From: Seison nebaliae
Taxonomy: Eukaryota; Rotifera; Pararotatoria; Seisonacea; Seisonidae
Assembly (NCBI GenBank): GCA_023231475.1
Contig: JALJEE010002128.1
Location: 1 to 64,000, forward strand
Length of the DNA stretch: 64,000 bases
Reading direction: 5' to 3'
How positions within the stretch are numbered: the stretch's first letter is position 1; each line of letters opens with the position of its first letter. The notes below the pieces were generated by a model. It worked only from the letters and a program-made list of their open reading frames with translations, ran no database searches and was not told where the DNA came from. Shown here piece after piece: positions 49,730 through 61,500 of the stretch. The translations under genes were made by a program, and so were the position numbers.

Positions 49730-52645
49730 TCAAAATTTCATTGAATTCACTTTTGACGGTTGGAAAACGAGTGTTGTTATTTGTAAATTATCTTTACAAT
49801 TTTCATTCGATTTCTTCATTTCCATCGTCGTTGCTTTCGGTCGATATGTGAATAAAGGAGACAAAGTGGTATCATCAATTTTCTTCTCAATCGGATTCTT
49901 ATTTTCGATATTTGTCGAACTAACAACATTCTCCAACTTCTTCTTTCTATTTTGGCATATTTTCACTCCTTCTTCCACGTCCGATTTATTGTTTTTTAAT
50001 GAAATTTCTTCCGACTTTTTATCTATTTTAATAATTTTTAAACCGAATTCCTTCGATTTTTTGGTATCGTTTCGAACGGTTTTGAAAACGGGTTTTTCCT
50101 TTAGCGGTTCTGTGATCGTTGTTGAAATAGTATTTTTATCTTTTTTATCTTTATTACAGTTCATTATTTTATCACCAAATGTTTCATTAGAATTTTTATT
50201 TATATCCAATTTTCTTTTTTCTATGTGACTATTCGATTTCGATTTTTTCTTTATAGTTTTCTTCCAATTTCTTTTATCCAAATTCTTTTTAGAGTTATTC
50301 AAATTTTTCCTAAATTTCTTAGAAAATGTTTGTGATTGAATTGATTTCTGTTTTGTTCTTATAGAAATGCTGATGTTTCGATGGAATTGTTTCCAATTAT
50401 CTGATCGTTTCGATTTGTACATTTGCTTCAACTGTTTGAATGTCGGTTTAACGGAAATGGATAACTTTTTGGTTTTGAATAAAAAAAAGAATTTAACGAA
50501 ATTTTTTTCGAAAAATATTTTTTTTTCTTCATTATCCTCAAGAGATTCATTTGCAGTTGTTGAGTCGTTCTCGTGTTCGATGGAGAATTGCATATGATGA
50601 AAGATAAATTTCCATAAATCGTTTGTGTCAAAGATTAAATGATGAGATTTTTGTAATTGAGTCAAATTATAAAAATTGAATTGTTTCATAGAAAAAGGAA
50701 GATTTTTAGGATGGGTAGTAAGGAAATGATGAACGTATTGTCTGGACGTGAATGAAGTGTGTGAGCAGATTGTACACGAATAACAACTCTCTTTGGTGAT
50801 GTATTGGAGAATGTTATCTCGAATAATTTCAAGTTTGTTGTTGGGTTGAAGGAAGATGTAATGAATGAAATCGTATGAATAAATATTTTCTTCCTTTATT
50901 TCTATGTCTGTCGATTTTAAATTTATAAGGAAAATCTGATCCAAATCGACTTTTATTCGATGATCTTTCAATCCCGTCGTGTCGTTATGAGAGAGATATC
51001 GATGTAGCAGAATATCAGCTTTGGTGAAAGAGTAATGTGAACAAACAGAAATTTCTTCATAATAATAATCATTAGTTAATGGAAATCGCTTTAAATCTTT
51101 ACATTGATAAACATTCTGATTATATCGATCGAGTAATTGTTGGAGTAAATTTCTGGTCAATTCGTCTTCACATTTCAAATGATCTCGTACATCTGATAAT
51201 TGTGGTTGCATATCATTCTCATGAAATAATTGGAGATGATGAATGAATGAGATGAGAGTGTTGAATCGATAAGATTTGGATGATTTCGTGAGACATTGTT
51301 GGCAAACATATGCCGGTTCACCGAAATGTCGAAATAAATGTTCTCGAAATTTATATCTGGAGAATGGATAATATGGGGAAATGCCATGAAAACATATGGG
51401 ACAAATTCGTTTATTCATATCTGTCATGTCATCATGCATTTCTAATCGATGAAGGAGAGCGTCAGCTCGATATGAAAAGAAATTAGGATTGGAATCATCT
51501 TTTTCTGAATTTAACGATAATTTTCGTTTCAATGTGCAAATGTTACAGGTGTAGAGATAATTGGATGGTGGCATTGAGGGGAGACAAAATTGAGATTCGA
51601 TATTCGAATCGAAGTTCTCATTCGATCTATAAATTTCCACTCGACCATTCTTCAAATTGAAAAAATTCAACAACGAAACTAAATTGAGAGAAGAATTTTC
51701 TAAAATTTCCAGTTGATGAATCGGATTAATGGAAGTTTTATCGAACAGGAAATCGATGTCATTGTTACGCATCTTCTTCTGTTCCGATCTTCCATTTGAT
51801 ATATGGTTCTCATTATAATAATCATCTTCTTCAAGATCGTTCAGGAAACTCGAATCGGAAATTGATCGAGACGAACATAATTGTTTAGTGGAGGATGATA
51901 TTGTTGCCATCGATGAATTGGTTGTGGTAGTAGTATCGAAACGATTATATGCACGTTTTCTATTTCGGCGATTCGAATTCCGTTTTAACGGTACTGGTGG
52001 ACGTGGTGTCTCTATCATCACTTCACCCGGTTCCGGTTTTAAGGATCGATTTATTGTTACTGGTGGTGGTGATATGAATGTTACAACTTGAGAATTGACA
52101 ATTTCCTGCGATCGAATATCGGATTGATGAATCGGTTCATGGTTGGGACGATGTAGTCGTATGTTTGATGATTTATTAATAATTTGATGATTTGGTTTTT
52201 TCGATTCTTCTTTCCTTCTCATAATTATTTCTTCCACTAACATTACGATCCACATTGGCATTTCATTTTTCGATAACAAATCCTCCAGATGATTAATGTT
52301 GGAGGGATCAGTCCAGAAATTCTTTTTACATATTAATTGGAAAATGACGGATTGTTGTAAGATCTCTTCGATTAGATATGTAAACTTCCAAAGACAAGTA
52401 TGAAGTAATGAGAGATCGAACATGTCCTCCCGTTCTTTCCACAAACCATTCAGCAAATCATCCAAATCTAAAAATTGGAAATTAGAAAATTTAAAAAAAA
52501 TTTTTGAAAGAAATTGAAGAATTTTAGTTTTTATTATTGTGAGATAAGTTTGTTAATTGAAAATCACAACTGTTTATGAGAGAAAAAGAAACTAACGGAA
52601 ATATACTTGTTGTCTTGGTGTACGTGCTGGAGGACGATTACTCAT
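49730..52645 (-). CDS. C2H2 zinc-finger protein, unidentified
   Basis: Two exons, 52645-52597 and 52467-49730, joined in phase 1, encode about 928 residues starting MSNRPPARTPRQQVYF. Residues 17-100 are helical with no known domain. The central part (about 300-650) holds several C2H2-like fingers: CNICTLKRK...HRLEMH, CPICFHG...HLFRH, CQQCLTK...HHLQLFH, a degenerate VCSHYSF...HRYLSH, and CTICSHT...HHFLTTH. Spacing is irregular and linkers are long, unlike KRAB or poly-finger DNA binders. The C-terminal third is very Lys/Asn-rich and likely disordered. A nuclear nucleic-acid-binding role is inferred from the fingers. Its start is 922 nt from syntaxin-17, head-to-head. Confidence 0.75.
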
Positions 52646-53566
52646 CGCTCTTCATACGAATATTCCAATAAATGATTTTCAAAAACAAGATAAATAAGAA
52701 TTTTCTACGTTTGAAAAAAAGAATATTATAGTCCTATACAAATTATCTTATCTCTTCACTATGACTCTGACTTGGTAAATGTAGAAAGAACTTAAATAGA
52801 CAATTAAAAATAAAAAAGACCAGATAATGAAAAAGTGGAGATATAAAAACGTAAAATTAATTTAAAAAGAAAATTGTAATGGAATGATAATTATACAACT
52901 TCATATATACCTAATAAACAACAACAACCGACAATATCCCTCTATGGAAAATGAGCAGGAGGGAAATATTCGACTTCTTTCCTCAAATCGTCACCATTAT
53001 CATTAAATGGTTTCTACCCAATTCGATTGACAAGCCAATGACACCCGCAATCAGTTCTGTACGATAATCGAGCATCTACCTTATAATATTAGTAAATTAT
53101 ATGCACAAGATGAAGGAGACGATGATTATTTGGGGAAAAAATTCTTCAAATTTTCAAAAGTTAAGCTTCAATTATTTCTTTTCACTCTTAACATACAACT
53201 CCTCTATCCCACTCCCCAAAATAACCGAACTCGGTAACTTACAATCTTATTGTTAATTTCGAACGAGACCATGTTACTCTATCGATCCTCTACGTCTCTC
53301 AAATTTCTGATTAATAATTCAATTAATATTACTATATAAAAAATTTTTAAAAGAATCTTTTTTCCTTCTTGGTTCCCGATAATCGTAAAACGGAATTGAC
53401 TGAATTAATAATAAAAAATTTTAGTACGTTAAGTTCCCGGGTAAATTATAAATGGTTTTCGTCGCTCAAAATGTTTAATGGATTTTCGTAAATGTTTACA
53501 GGTGAATCTTAAGCTTATTGATATTTTGAAGAATTGGTATTTTTATGAACTTATCAAATTTGAGTA
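52646..53566. promoter_or_regulatory. Divergent intergenic region, zinc-finger gene and STX17
   Basis: The two flanking genes start in opposite directions, so promoters for both are expected here. No coding sequence or named motif is seen. A tract near 53499-53502 ending TTTACAG could be a 5' UTR splice acceptor of syntaxin-17. Confidence 0.4.
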
Positions 53567-54539
53567 ATGAAGTTGAATGAGAAAGAAGGAAGAATTATTA
53601 GTCTTTCAAAGAAAGCTGATTTGGAGATAAAATTATTGAATGATGTATTGAAACCGCTAGAGAACGAAAGTAAACTAAATCAAATGCAATATGATACTTA
53701 CATGAACGAAACGGTTCATGGGCTACTCGAATTGGAAACGACGATCAACCAATTAACGGACGCGTGTCAATTAATTGTTATTAAAATAATAAATTTTTTT
53801 CCCAAAATATTTTCTTCCAAATCTAACTTTTGAAGAAGGATCAGGAGAATTACAATTCAACCATTTTAAACATAATCGACAAATCGATAGAGAAAGGCAA
53901 TCGAACATTACAAATTGGCAGATCGATATTAAGATCGTGTAATGATTCTTATCTGAAACAATATGAACGTGATTCCATCCACTCGACGAAAGAGAAGACG
54001 AAATATATATGTAATAGTTTTCTATTTTCTTTTTTCTCCTTTTCTATCTGTGTATTTGAGTGGAAGAAAAAAACTGTCAATCCCAAATGGATTATGTTCG
54101 CGAAGAAAAAGAACAGCAGACAAATGATAAGTTGATGATGAAGGAAGTGGAAGAAGAGAATCTGATACAACAAAGAAAGCGATTAACAGAAGTCAAACAA
54201 ATAGAAGAAGATATGAAAGATCTGAATCATATTAACAACACGATACATGATGAAATGAATTCACAGAGACATATTATCAACAATCTAAACAGTGCAACTG
54301 TAGGTTGCATCGATGCATTAAAGAAAAGCAATGTTAATTTAAGAGAAGCCTTAAAATTGAAAAATAGTGTATTGCCGGTGGTGGGCGCTTGTGCTGGGGC
54401 TTTCGTACTAGGACCTATCGGATTGATCGTTGGTGCGAAAGTAGCGGCAGCTTCAAGTGTAGCTGGTGGAGTAGCCGGATATTTAGGTGGTTCGATGGCG
54501 AAGAAACAATTGAAGGAGAGCAAAGAAAAACCGGAATAA
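53567..54539 (+). CDS. STX17: Syntaxin-17 (autophagosomal Qa-SNARE)
   Basis: SNARE that drives fusion of autophagosomes with lysosomes. Exons 53567-53776, 53836-54010 and 54061-54539 join in phase 0 and 1, giving 287 residues (human 302). The N-terminal half is helical (Habc-like). The SNARE motif runs through VKQIEEDMKDLNHINNTI, with the zero-layer glutamine in NSQRHI. The C-terminus has two glycine-zipper hairpin helices, VVGACAGAFVLGPIGLIVGA and ASSVAGGVAGYLGGSMAKKQ, the feature that sets syntaxin-17 apart from other syntaxins. The Lys-rich tail is shorter than in vertebrates. The gene converges on the GH65 gene, 231 nt between the stops. Confidence 0.93.
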
Positions 54540-54770
54540 GTAAATTTTATTAAACTAGAATTCAAAAAATATGAGTGGAAGGAACACCATCATGATAAAT
54601 TGGTAGAATCTCATGCGAATAATTGTGGTGCCAGAAATTAAACTATATTTATCTCTTGGTGGTGCGCAAGCATTCTGAGTTTTCTTCAAACTTATTTTTT
54701 CCTTATTTGAGAAGAATAAATTATCTTTCTCTGTAAAATGAATTGAATTTCTAAAACTATAAATTAAATT

Positions 54771-57314
54771 TTAACCTTCCACTTCCTTAAGGAACACGTC
54801 GTTTACATAAATTTCTGTAATTGAATTACTCTTGATGTCTTTAACGTAGAAATTGGTTTGATTCTTGGTAATATTGAGGTTGAATATAATTCCGTTATAT
54901 TGAATTCCTAGAGAAATATAAGTAGATAAGTTAATTTAAGAATTTTACCGTTAAGTTTCAATTCAGTTGTGTTGAAGTATGGTTGTCGATAAGTATTGAT
55001 ATTTAGTGCTGTACTATTTAATTTAATGCCACCGAATCCGGCATAAAATATTTGAAGGAACGACGCCATTGCACCAACATTATTTGTGACAGTTGTTCCG
55101 TTGTCCAATGAATAAGTCCACAACTTGTTTGTTTGGAGAATTAATAATGGTGATTGTATTATGAAATAATGTAACTCGATAAGGATTGGAAGCTAAGAAT
55201 CCTTTCATTGAAACCATCATAATATCGTCATAGGAAACGTTAGTAATGGGACGAATTCGTAATTCATTAATGAGTAACATACTAAAAACATTAGGCTGCG
55301 CTTGTGAGCTAGTACAGAAGTATGTATAAGAGACATCTCTAGCGTCTTGTAATCGTTCAACATTCTCCATATTCATCGGATAACTGTACATACTGCCACC
55401 GCTAAATTTAAACAATTGTGCTATATGTGGAATAAGAAAATTAATTTACAATTTTAATTCAAACTGAAAATTGAAGGATCTTGAGGATGGAAAATCTTGA
55501 ATCGATAATCATATGGCAACTTTTCATAATTCACTTTGTTCAACCACTTTTGTGCACTTTTCACAATGAAAAAATTCAGTTAATAATAATTTAATTTAAA
55601 AAATTAACATGAAATTATCACTCTTCATATTCATTTCACATGTCAACCAATTGTAGGTATTTATGGCCATAATGAAAGCGAAATTGATAAATGCATCGTT
55701 ATCCACCAAATCACCAGTTGAATTCCAATTATGAACATCTGAAATAAATTAAATAGAAATGAATTGGTAATAATCTATTCAACGAACTATTCACATTATA
55801 AAAGTGATCGGAGAACTGAGTGAGATTCCATTGATACTGACAAATCAATTTGAGAATCGAAACAATTTTACGACAATTTGTTCTCAGACATTCTTCCGTC
55901 GGTATCGCTGATAAATAATTCCTTACAGCTGACGTAAATGCGGCATTTGTATAAAGGAATAATTGTGGATTCGAGATCCGATTATCAGATACATCATGTC
56001 CACTCATCGTTGATTCGTGTGCTAGATATGTGGTCTGAGTTGTCGTACCCGTAATCGATTCGACATTCGACCATCCTGTTTCTAATCGATAATCGATAAT
56101 TTGTCTGGCATATTGATCATTAATCAGATTGACGTATGGAAATATCCACATTTCCGTGTCCCAAGTTCGATGATGTTTCATTTGAAGTGAAGGATTGGCT
56201 GACAAGAAATAGATTCCATAATTCACTTTCACCGTATTATCGAATATGATATCTGGAATAAATGATGATAATATATAATATTTTGATGATTCGATCGCTT
56301 GTTCGATTCGATCAAGTTTTTCCAATCGTTCGTCCGGTAACGAATGAGAATATTTCATCGAAATACTCTTATCATCATATTCATTCGACCATCGTTCAAC
56401 ATGATTACTTAACACATAATCATGTAATGATTCATCTTTCAATAATGTTGAAACTGGAACATGTTAAATGGTAATTCTTTTTAATTTTAATGATTTAAGC
56501 GAAAACCTTCATCGAATTCTCTTATCGCTTTATTCTTCACGTAACCGATTGTTGAGAAAAGATCATATTGTTTTTTATCAGTCCGAAGTTGAATTTGAGT
56601 GGGAAGACTGTTGGCAACCATGAAGGCTCTCTGTTTGACCACATTTGGCCATTCAGACACTCGACTCATAAAAGAATATCTGAAAATTGGAAATCTCTCT
56701 CAAATACTTCAATAAAAATATTAACAAATGATTACCATATTTATAGACTTCCGCTTTTGTGATTAGATCTTCTGAGGCATTATATCGATCATCAATATTG
56801 ATAGTTACATTATTTCCTGTTTAATAAAATTTGGATTACGAAATTTACGAAGAAATTAACCCGTTTTTTTAAAAAATCGGAGTTGGGTGATAAAAGTTTG
56901 AATGTAGAACCGATGGACATAATCAATTTGTTCTATTCGAACTTCATCATTTTCATAGATAGAGTAATGAGTCACTTGTGGGAGAGTTTGTTCAATTATT
57001 TTACATTAAATTGAAAGAAACCGTTAGAAAAATGAAATTTCTCATATATTTTCGTCACATTCTCGATAACGAATTGATGATAAGTTGGAAAAAGGACCAT
57101 ATGGGAATCGGCTAAAAATATTTTAGCATAATTCTATTTTATGGATAGAAGATTTCTAAGAACATTTGTATCCGTTGAAGAAACCATTTAGGTAGACTTT
57201 CCCAAAATTATCGTTATCCATTGGGGCGAATAGATAACCATTGCCTAGATAATTGGCCCAACTAAACCCGAACAGGTTAACGATCCATATTAAATAAATA
57301 TTCGACCAATTCAT
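54771..57314 (-). CDS. Secreted GH65-like protein, probable pseudoenzyme
   Basis: Related to acid trehalase and to protein-glucosylgalactosylhydroxylysine glucosidase (PGGHG/ATHL1). Eleven exons keep phase: 57314-57164, 57111-57022, 56974-56861, 56816-56726, 56679-56507, 56453-55788, 55738-55609, 55556-55465, 55420-55176, 55123-54949, 54907-54771, giving about 687 residues (human PGGHG 737). The start at 57314 opens a signal peptide (MNWSNIYLIWIVNLFGFSWA). GH65 landmarks are NYLGNGYLF, HHRTWDTEMWIFP, VDNDAFIN and GAMASFLQIFYAGFGG. WDTE is kept. The QEVH-type glutamate region reads NPQLFLYTN, and the WTE glutamate is tyrosine (LWTYSLDNG), so catalysis looks unlikely. Apparent frameshifts all resolve as introns of about 47-52 nt, so the gene is not simply broken. 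Many N-glycosylation sequons fit secretion. Confidence 0.85.
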
Positions 57315-58530
57315 TCTTACAATTATTGCTAGTGTACTACCAAAAAATGATTGTTCAGTTTCCAATTGTAGAATTTACTTGTGTACATTACGAGAAGGGT
57401 GTACAAACCGGATGAGTCAAGGTGAAAATTCGTTTATTTATCTCATCTTTTACTTTACCCTCAAAATTAAACTACCCGAATCTATTATTTATTCATTATT
57501 GAATATATATATACTATAAACACCTACTTGAAGTTCGGTAACAATTTAAGAATTTTTAAACTTTTAATGGAAATTTTCATTTTTTGTTCTCGCAATTCTT
57601 TCAAATTAACATTTTCTACATGTTTTTCGTTTGAAATTTTAAAGTTCATTATCATAATCGACTAACAATTGTAAAGAATTTAATTTTAGAATACAAACTA
57701 CCAAAAAAATAGGAAGATATAACGAATTAAACGATAAAAGGATTTAAATTTATTATATAATATCAAGAAGGGAAAATAATAATAATAATAATAATTATAA
57801 TAATAATATTGATTATGATGATTGATGATTGATGATAATAGAATCGTATTAATTATTCTCAAATAAATTTGAATTAGAAAAAAAAGGAGTATAATTGAAT
57901 TAAAATTAAATACAATAAAATGAATTGATGTCATTATATAATTCTCAACGGAGCGGAAATAGAAGGGGATTTGGAAAAAGAATCAATTTTATCTAAATAA
58001 CAAGAAGAAGAGTAATTGAAAATGTTTCTACCGAGTAAGTTCGGGAAAGGAGGAGAAGGAGGAGAATGAGGAAAGTCATTAAAAGAGAGATAGAAAGGAA
58101 AAGAAAACCCAAAGAATCAATTCGAATTAGAGAAGTTGGGATTGAAGAAGTGGAAAAAATCAGATGAATGATTCGTATCATTTGGTGGGTAAACAAAGGG
58201 GAGAGAGGAATGAAATATATGTGGCAGTTTGACGTATTTTCGGAATAAGTAAATGGAGTAAATGTGTCTATGGAAATCATTCATATCTTTAATCTCAATA
58301 AGTTTTCGTTTTGGTCATTGGAAAGAAATTATTTGAAGGAAAAATTTTCAACGAGAAGATGTATCCAAACGATGACTGGGACAATAAAAAGAAGATGTTT
58401 CGTTTAAGAATCTCGATGTTAATAAGAATCTAAATTGATAAGAAATGAATTTGAGATTGAGGAAAATTAGAAGAATAATTATAGTTTAATAATACTGCAT
58501 CGAATCGTCAAATGTTTCTCCTCCACAACT
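57315..58530. other. Intergenic region with AAT triplet repeats
   Basis: AT-rich DNA between the GH65 start and the Cut stop, both minus. An AAT/ATA triplet-rich tract lies at about 57776-57810. The open frames at 57698-57934 and 57993-58280 lack coding character. It should contain the GH65 promoter and the Cut 3' UTR. Confidence 0.5.
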
Positions 58531-61500
58531 TTAAGTGTTGTTGGGAATTCCGTTAAGAATCTTCCTCGGATTGACTGGTTTTCTCTTGTTGTTACCGCCA
58601 ACTGTATTATCTGTCGACGTGTAATTCATATAATTGGTGAGAGTATCGTTGGTGGTGGGATTCTGAGAGAGATTGGTAGAATTGGATAAGAAAGAGAATG
58701 GTAATTGTTTCTCTGGTTCAGCGGTTGGTGATTGATGATAATCGGAGAAATTAAAATTATTCTCATTTTCTATATTCATCGTATTCTCATTCTTCTCATC
58801 GTCCATTTCATCAATTCCATCGATTCCATCATCTTCATCATCATTCAATTGATCGTTATCAGGAACGGTTGTGAAATGATGATCATAATTATTATTCTCC
58901 ATTTCCTGATCATATAAGACGGATGTGTTGGAATAAGATCGATTGTCATTCATGTCGTTATTATTCTCGTTATTCACGTCGACATCGTGTCCTGTCGAAC
59001 AATAACTACCAGCTCCTCCACCATCCGAATTATCATCACTTGGATTAAGAGAAATATCTTCGTTATTCGCTTGCAAGTCACGTTTAATTTGAGCGTAGTT
59101 CGGAGACGAACTAGTAGATGTTCTGTTTGAAGAATTCTTGAGCACTTCGAGATATGAGCAAAGATTCCTAATTCTGGATACGTTGTCCAACTCAAAATTG
59201 AGAGCTGTCGAAGAGAAAGTGGTAGATGCAGTGGCTGTCGGACCATTAGATGTTCCGGTTGCGAATAAATCATTATTAGAGATGGTGGAGATGATGGAAG
59301 ATGATGAAGGCGTTTCAGATGCTGTCGGAATATTTTTCGCTGATCGAGATCGATGATTATGAAACCAGATTTGAATTGTCTTCGAATTCAAATTTAATTC
59401 ACTAGCCAACTTGTGCATAGTTTCTGCTGATGGTCTTGGATTTCTTTTAAACATTTCTTGTAAAGCAGTCGCTTGATGTGGCAAAAAATGAACACGTCGT
59501 TTCGTTGTCGATGTCACCGTTGATGATGATGATGTGATGGTTGGAGTTTGATTGATTGAACTGAATAAAGATGTATTGTTGTTGATTGATGATGATATTG
59601 TTGTTGTTGTTGTTGTGATGGAATTGGATGAAGGATCGATAGATGTCAAATAATTGGATTGTGTGAAAATGGATGCTAATGTCGCTTTCTGATCATTATT
59701 TGATCGATATCGATTATTATTAGCTATTAATCGATTGATAAGACATCGATATTTCATTCTCATATCTAACATCATATTTTCTGCATTAATCGTCGATTCC
59801 CCATCGATTTCACTTGCCGATGTTGGAGATGATGATGCATTTGATGATGGTGATGATAATGACTTCATTGACGGTTGAACAGCGTTACGGAAACATTCGA
59901 TCAATTCATCTGTAGGTTTTCCAAACAATTGAATCATTTTCTCATTTCGATTCCAATTCTTCACCAATTGAATGTTCATGTCCATCGTTTGCCAAACAAT
60001 CATTTTCAAATAAGCTTCCTTCGCCAATTTGGTGAGATGGAGCCATTGCAATTGATGATCAACATGATCACTACCATTCTCACGTACTTGAGGAATTGCA
60101 TTTAATAAACTATCACTCGTCTCCGAATTGACTCCCAAAACAACAGAACCGAATAATGGAATTGAAATCGAATTATTCATCAACAATTCATTCACTTCTT
60201 TCGTTAATTCACTGATGTTAATATAAAAGTTGTTCGTAGTGATATTCATAACGATGAATCGAGAATTCTTCTCATAAATCATCTGGAAAATGGCATCATC
60301 ATTCGTCGTCGTCGTCGATGATGGTGTGGTAAGTGATGATGGTAGAATAAATGATTCTTTTTTCATCTCATTCGAACATATCTCGTGCATCAACAAATCT
60401 TCTGTATCATCATCATTATTACCGATAATATTATTATTATTATTAATACTGTTGTTGTTGTTGTTGTTGTTGTTGATCACGCTGTTATTGTTGTTAATGA
60501 TATCGGTTGATTTTAATAAAGATGATTGATTAAGGAGATGTGAAGTTAATACATTAGTGGCGGTGGTTGGAGAGAATGTTGATGATAATTCTGGGAATTG
60601 GAAATTATTCAACGATTTATTTTCACCAATCATATGATTGGAAATTGATGAATTTGATGATGGAAGTTTCTTATTATTATTAAATGATTTCTGTCGAAGA
60701 ATCTCCAGAGAATTATTCGAAAACGTATTCGATGATGTCGTATTTTGCGCTTGCTGTTGTTGTTGTTGTTGTTGTTGGTTATTGTTCGTTTGTGTTTGAT
60801 GAGACAATTGTGGGAGATATAGATCGATATTGTCCAAGAATAATTTCATTCGAATAAACGGTTCTTTTCCTTTCGTTGTCAATTGACTCCAACCTTTTGG
60901 ACGTGCTAATAAATCGGAGACACTACCTTGTGATAGACCGAGAATATTCTCTCCAAATACTTTCTGAGTAATCGAATGACGATTAAGAATATTACGAATT
61001 TCTGATGCCAATTCCGATGTATTAATATCCGAATATTTCTTCGTTAATTCATCATCGATTGGCGGAACTAATAAATTATATTGTGATTGTTGATTTTTAT
61101 GTGATACACATGAAACACCCGAACCACCACCAGTAAATGACGGACGATTAATTGTCGACGAGTATGATTGATTCATTGTAATAATGTTGTTGTTATTATT
61201 GTTGTTGTTGTTTGTTGTCGAGAGATTATCATAAAATTGTTCAGATTTGTTTGGATTATTTAATAATAAATTTTGAATACATCTTTTCTTTATCGACGCG
61301 GAATTATCATTATTATTGTTATTATTGTTGTTATTAGTGACGGTGATATCATTAAATGCATTTGTTGATGATGCGATAGATGATGAAGGATTTGAAAGTA
61401 TTTTATGTTTTCCTTGTTTCATTTCATTGAATAATTCATAATCTTGTGGTTCATCTTTCACTAAATTACTATTATTATTATTATTATTATGATTATTATT

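Noticed and set aside
49698-50228. 176-codon plus-strand hydrophobic frame
   Set aside because: Antisense shadow of the Lys-rich end of the zinc-finger gene.
54771-57314. GH65 gene as a frameshifted pseudogene
   Set aside because: The apparent shifts near 57000 and 55120 resolve as 47- and 52-nt introns that restore family alignment.
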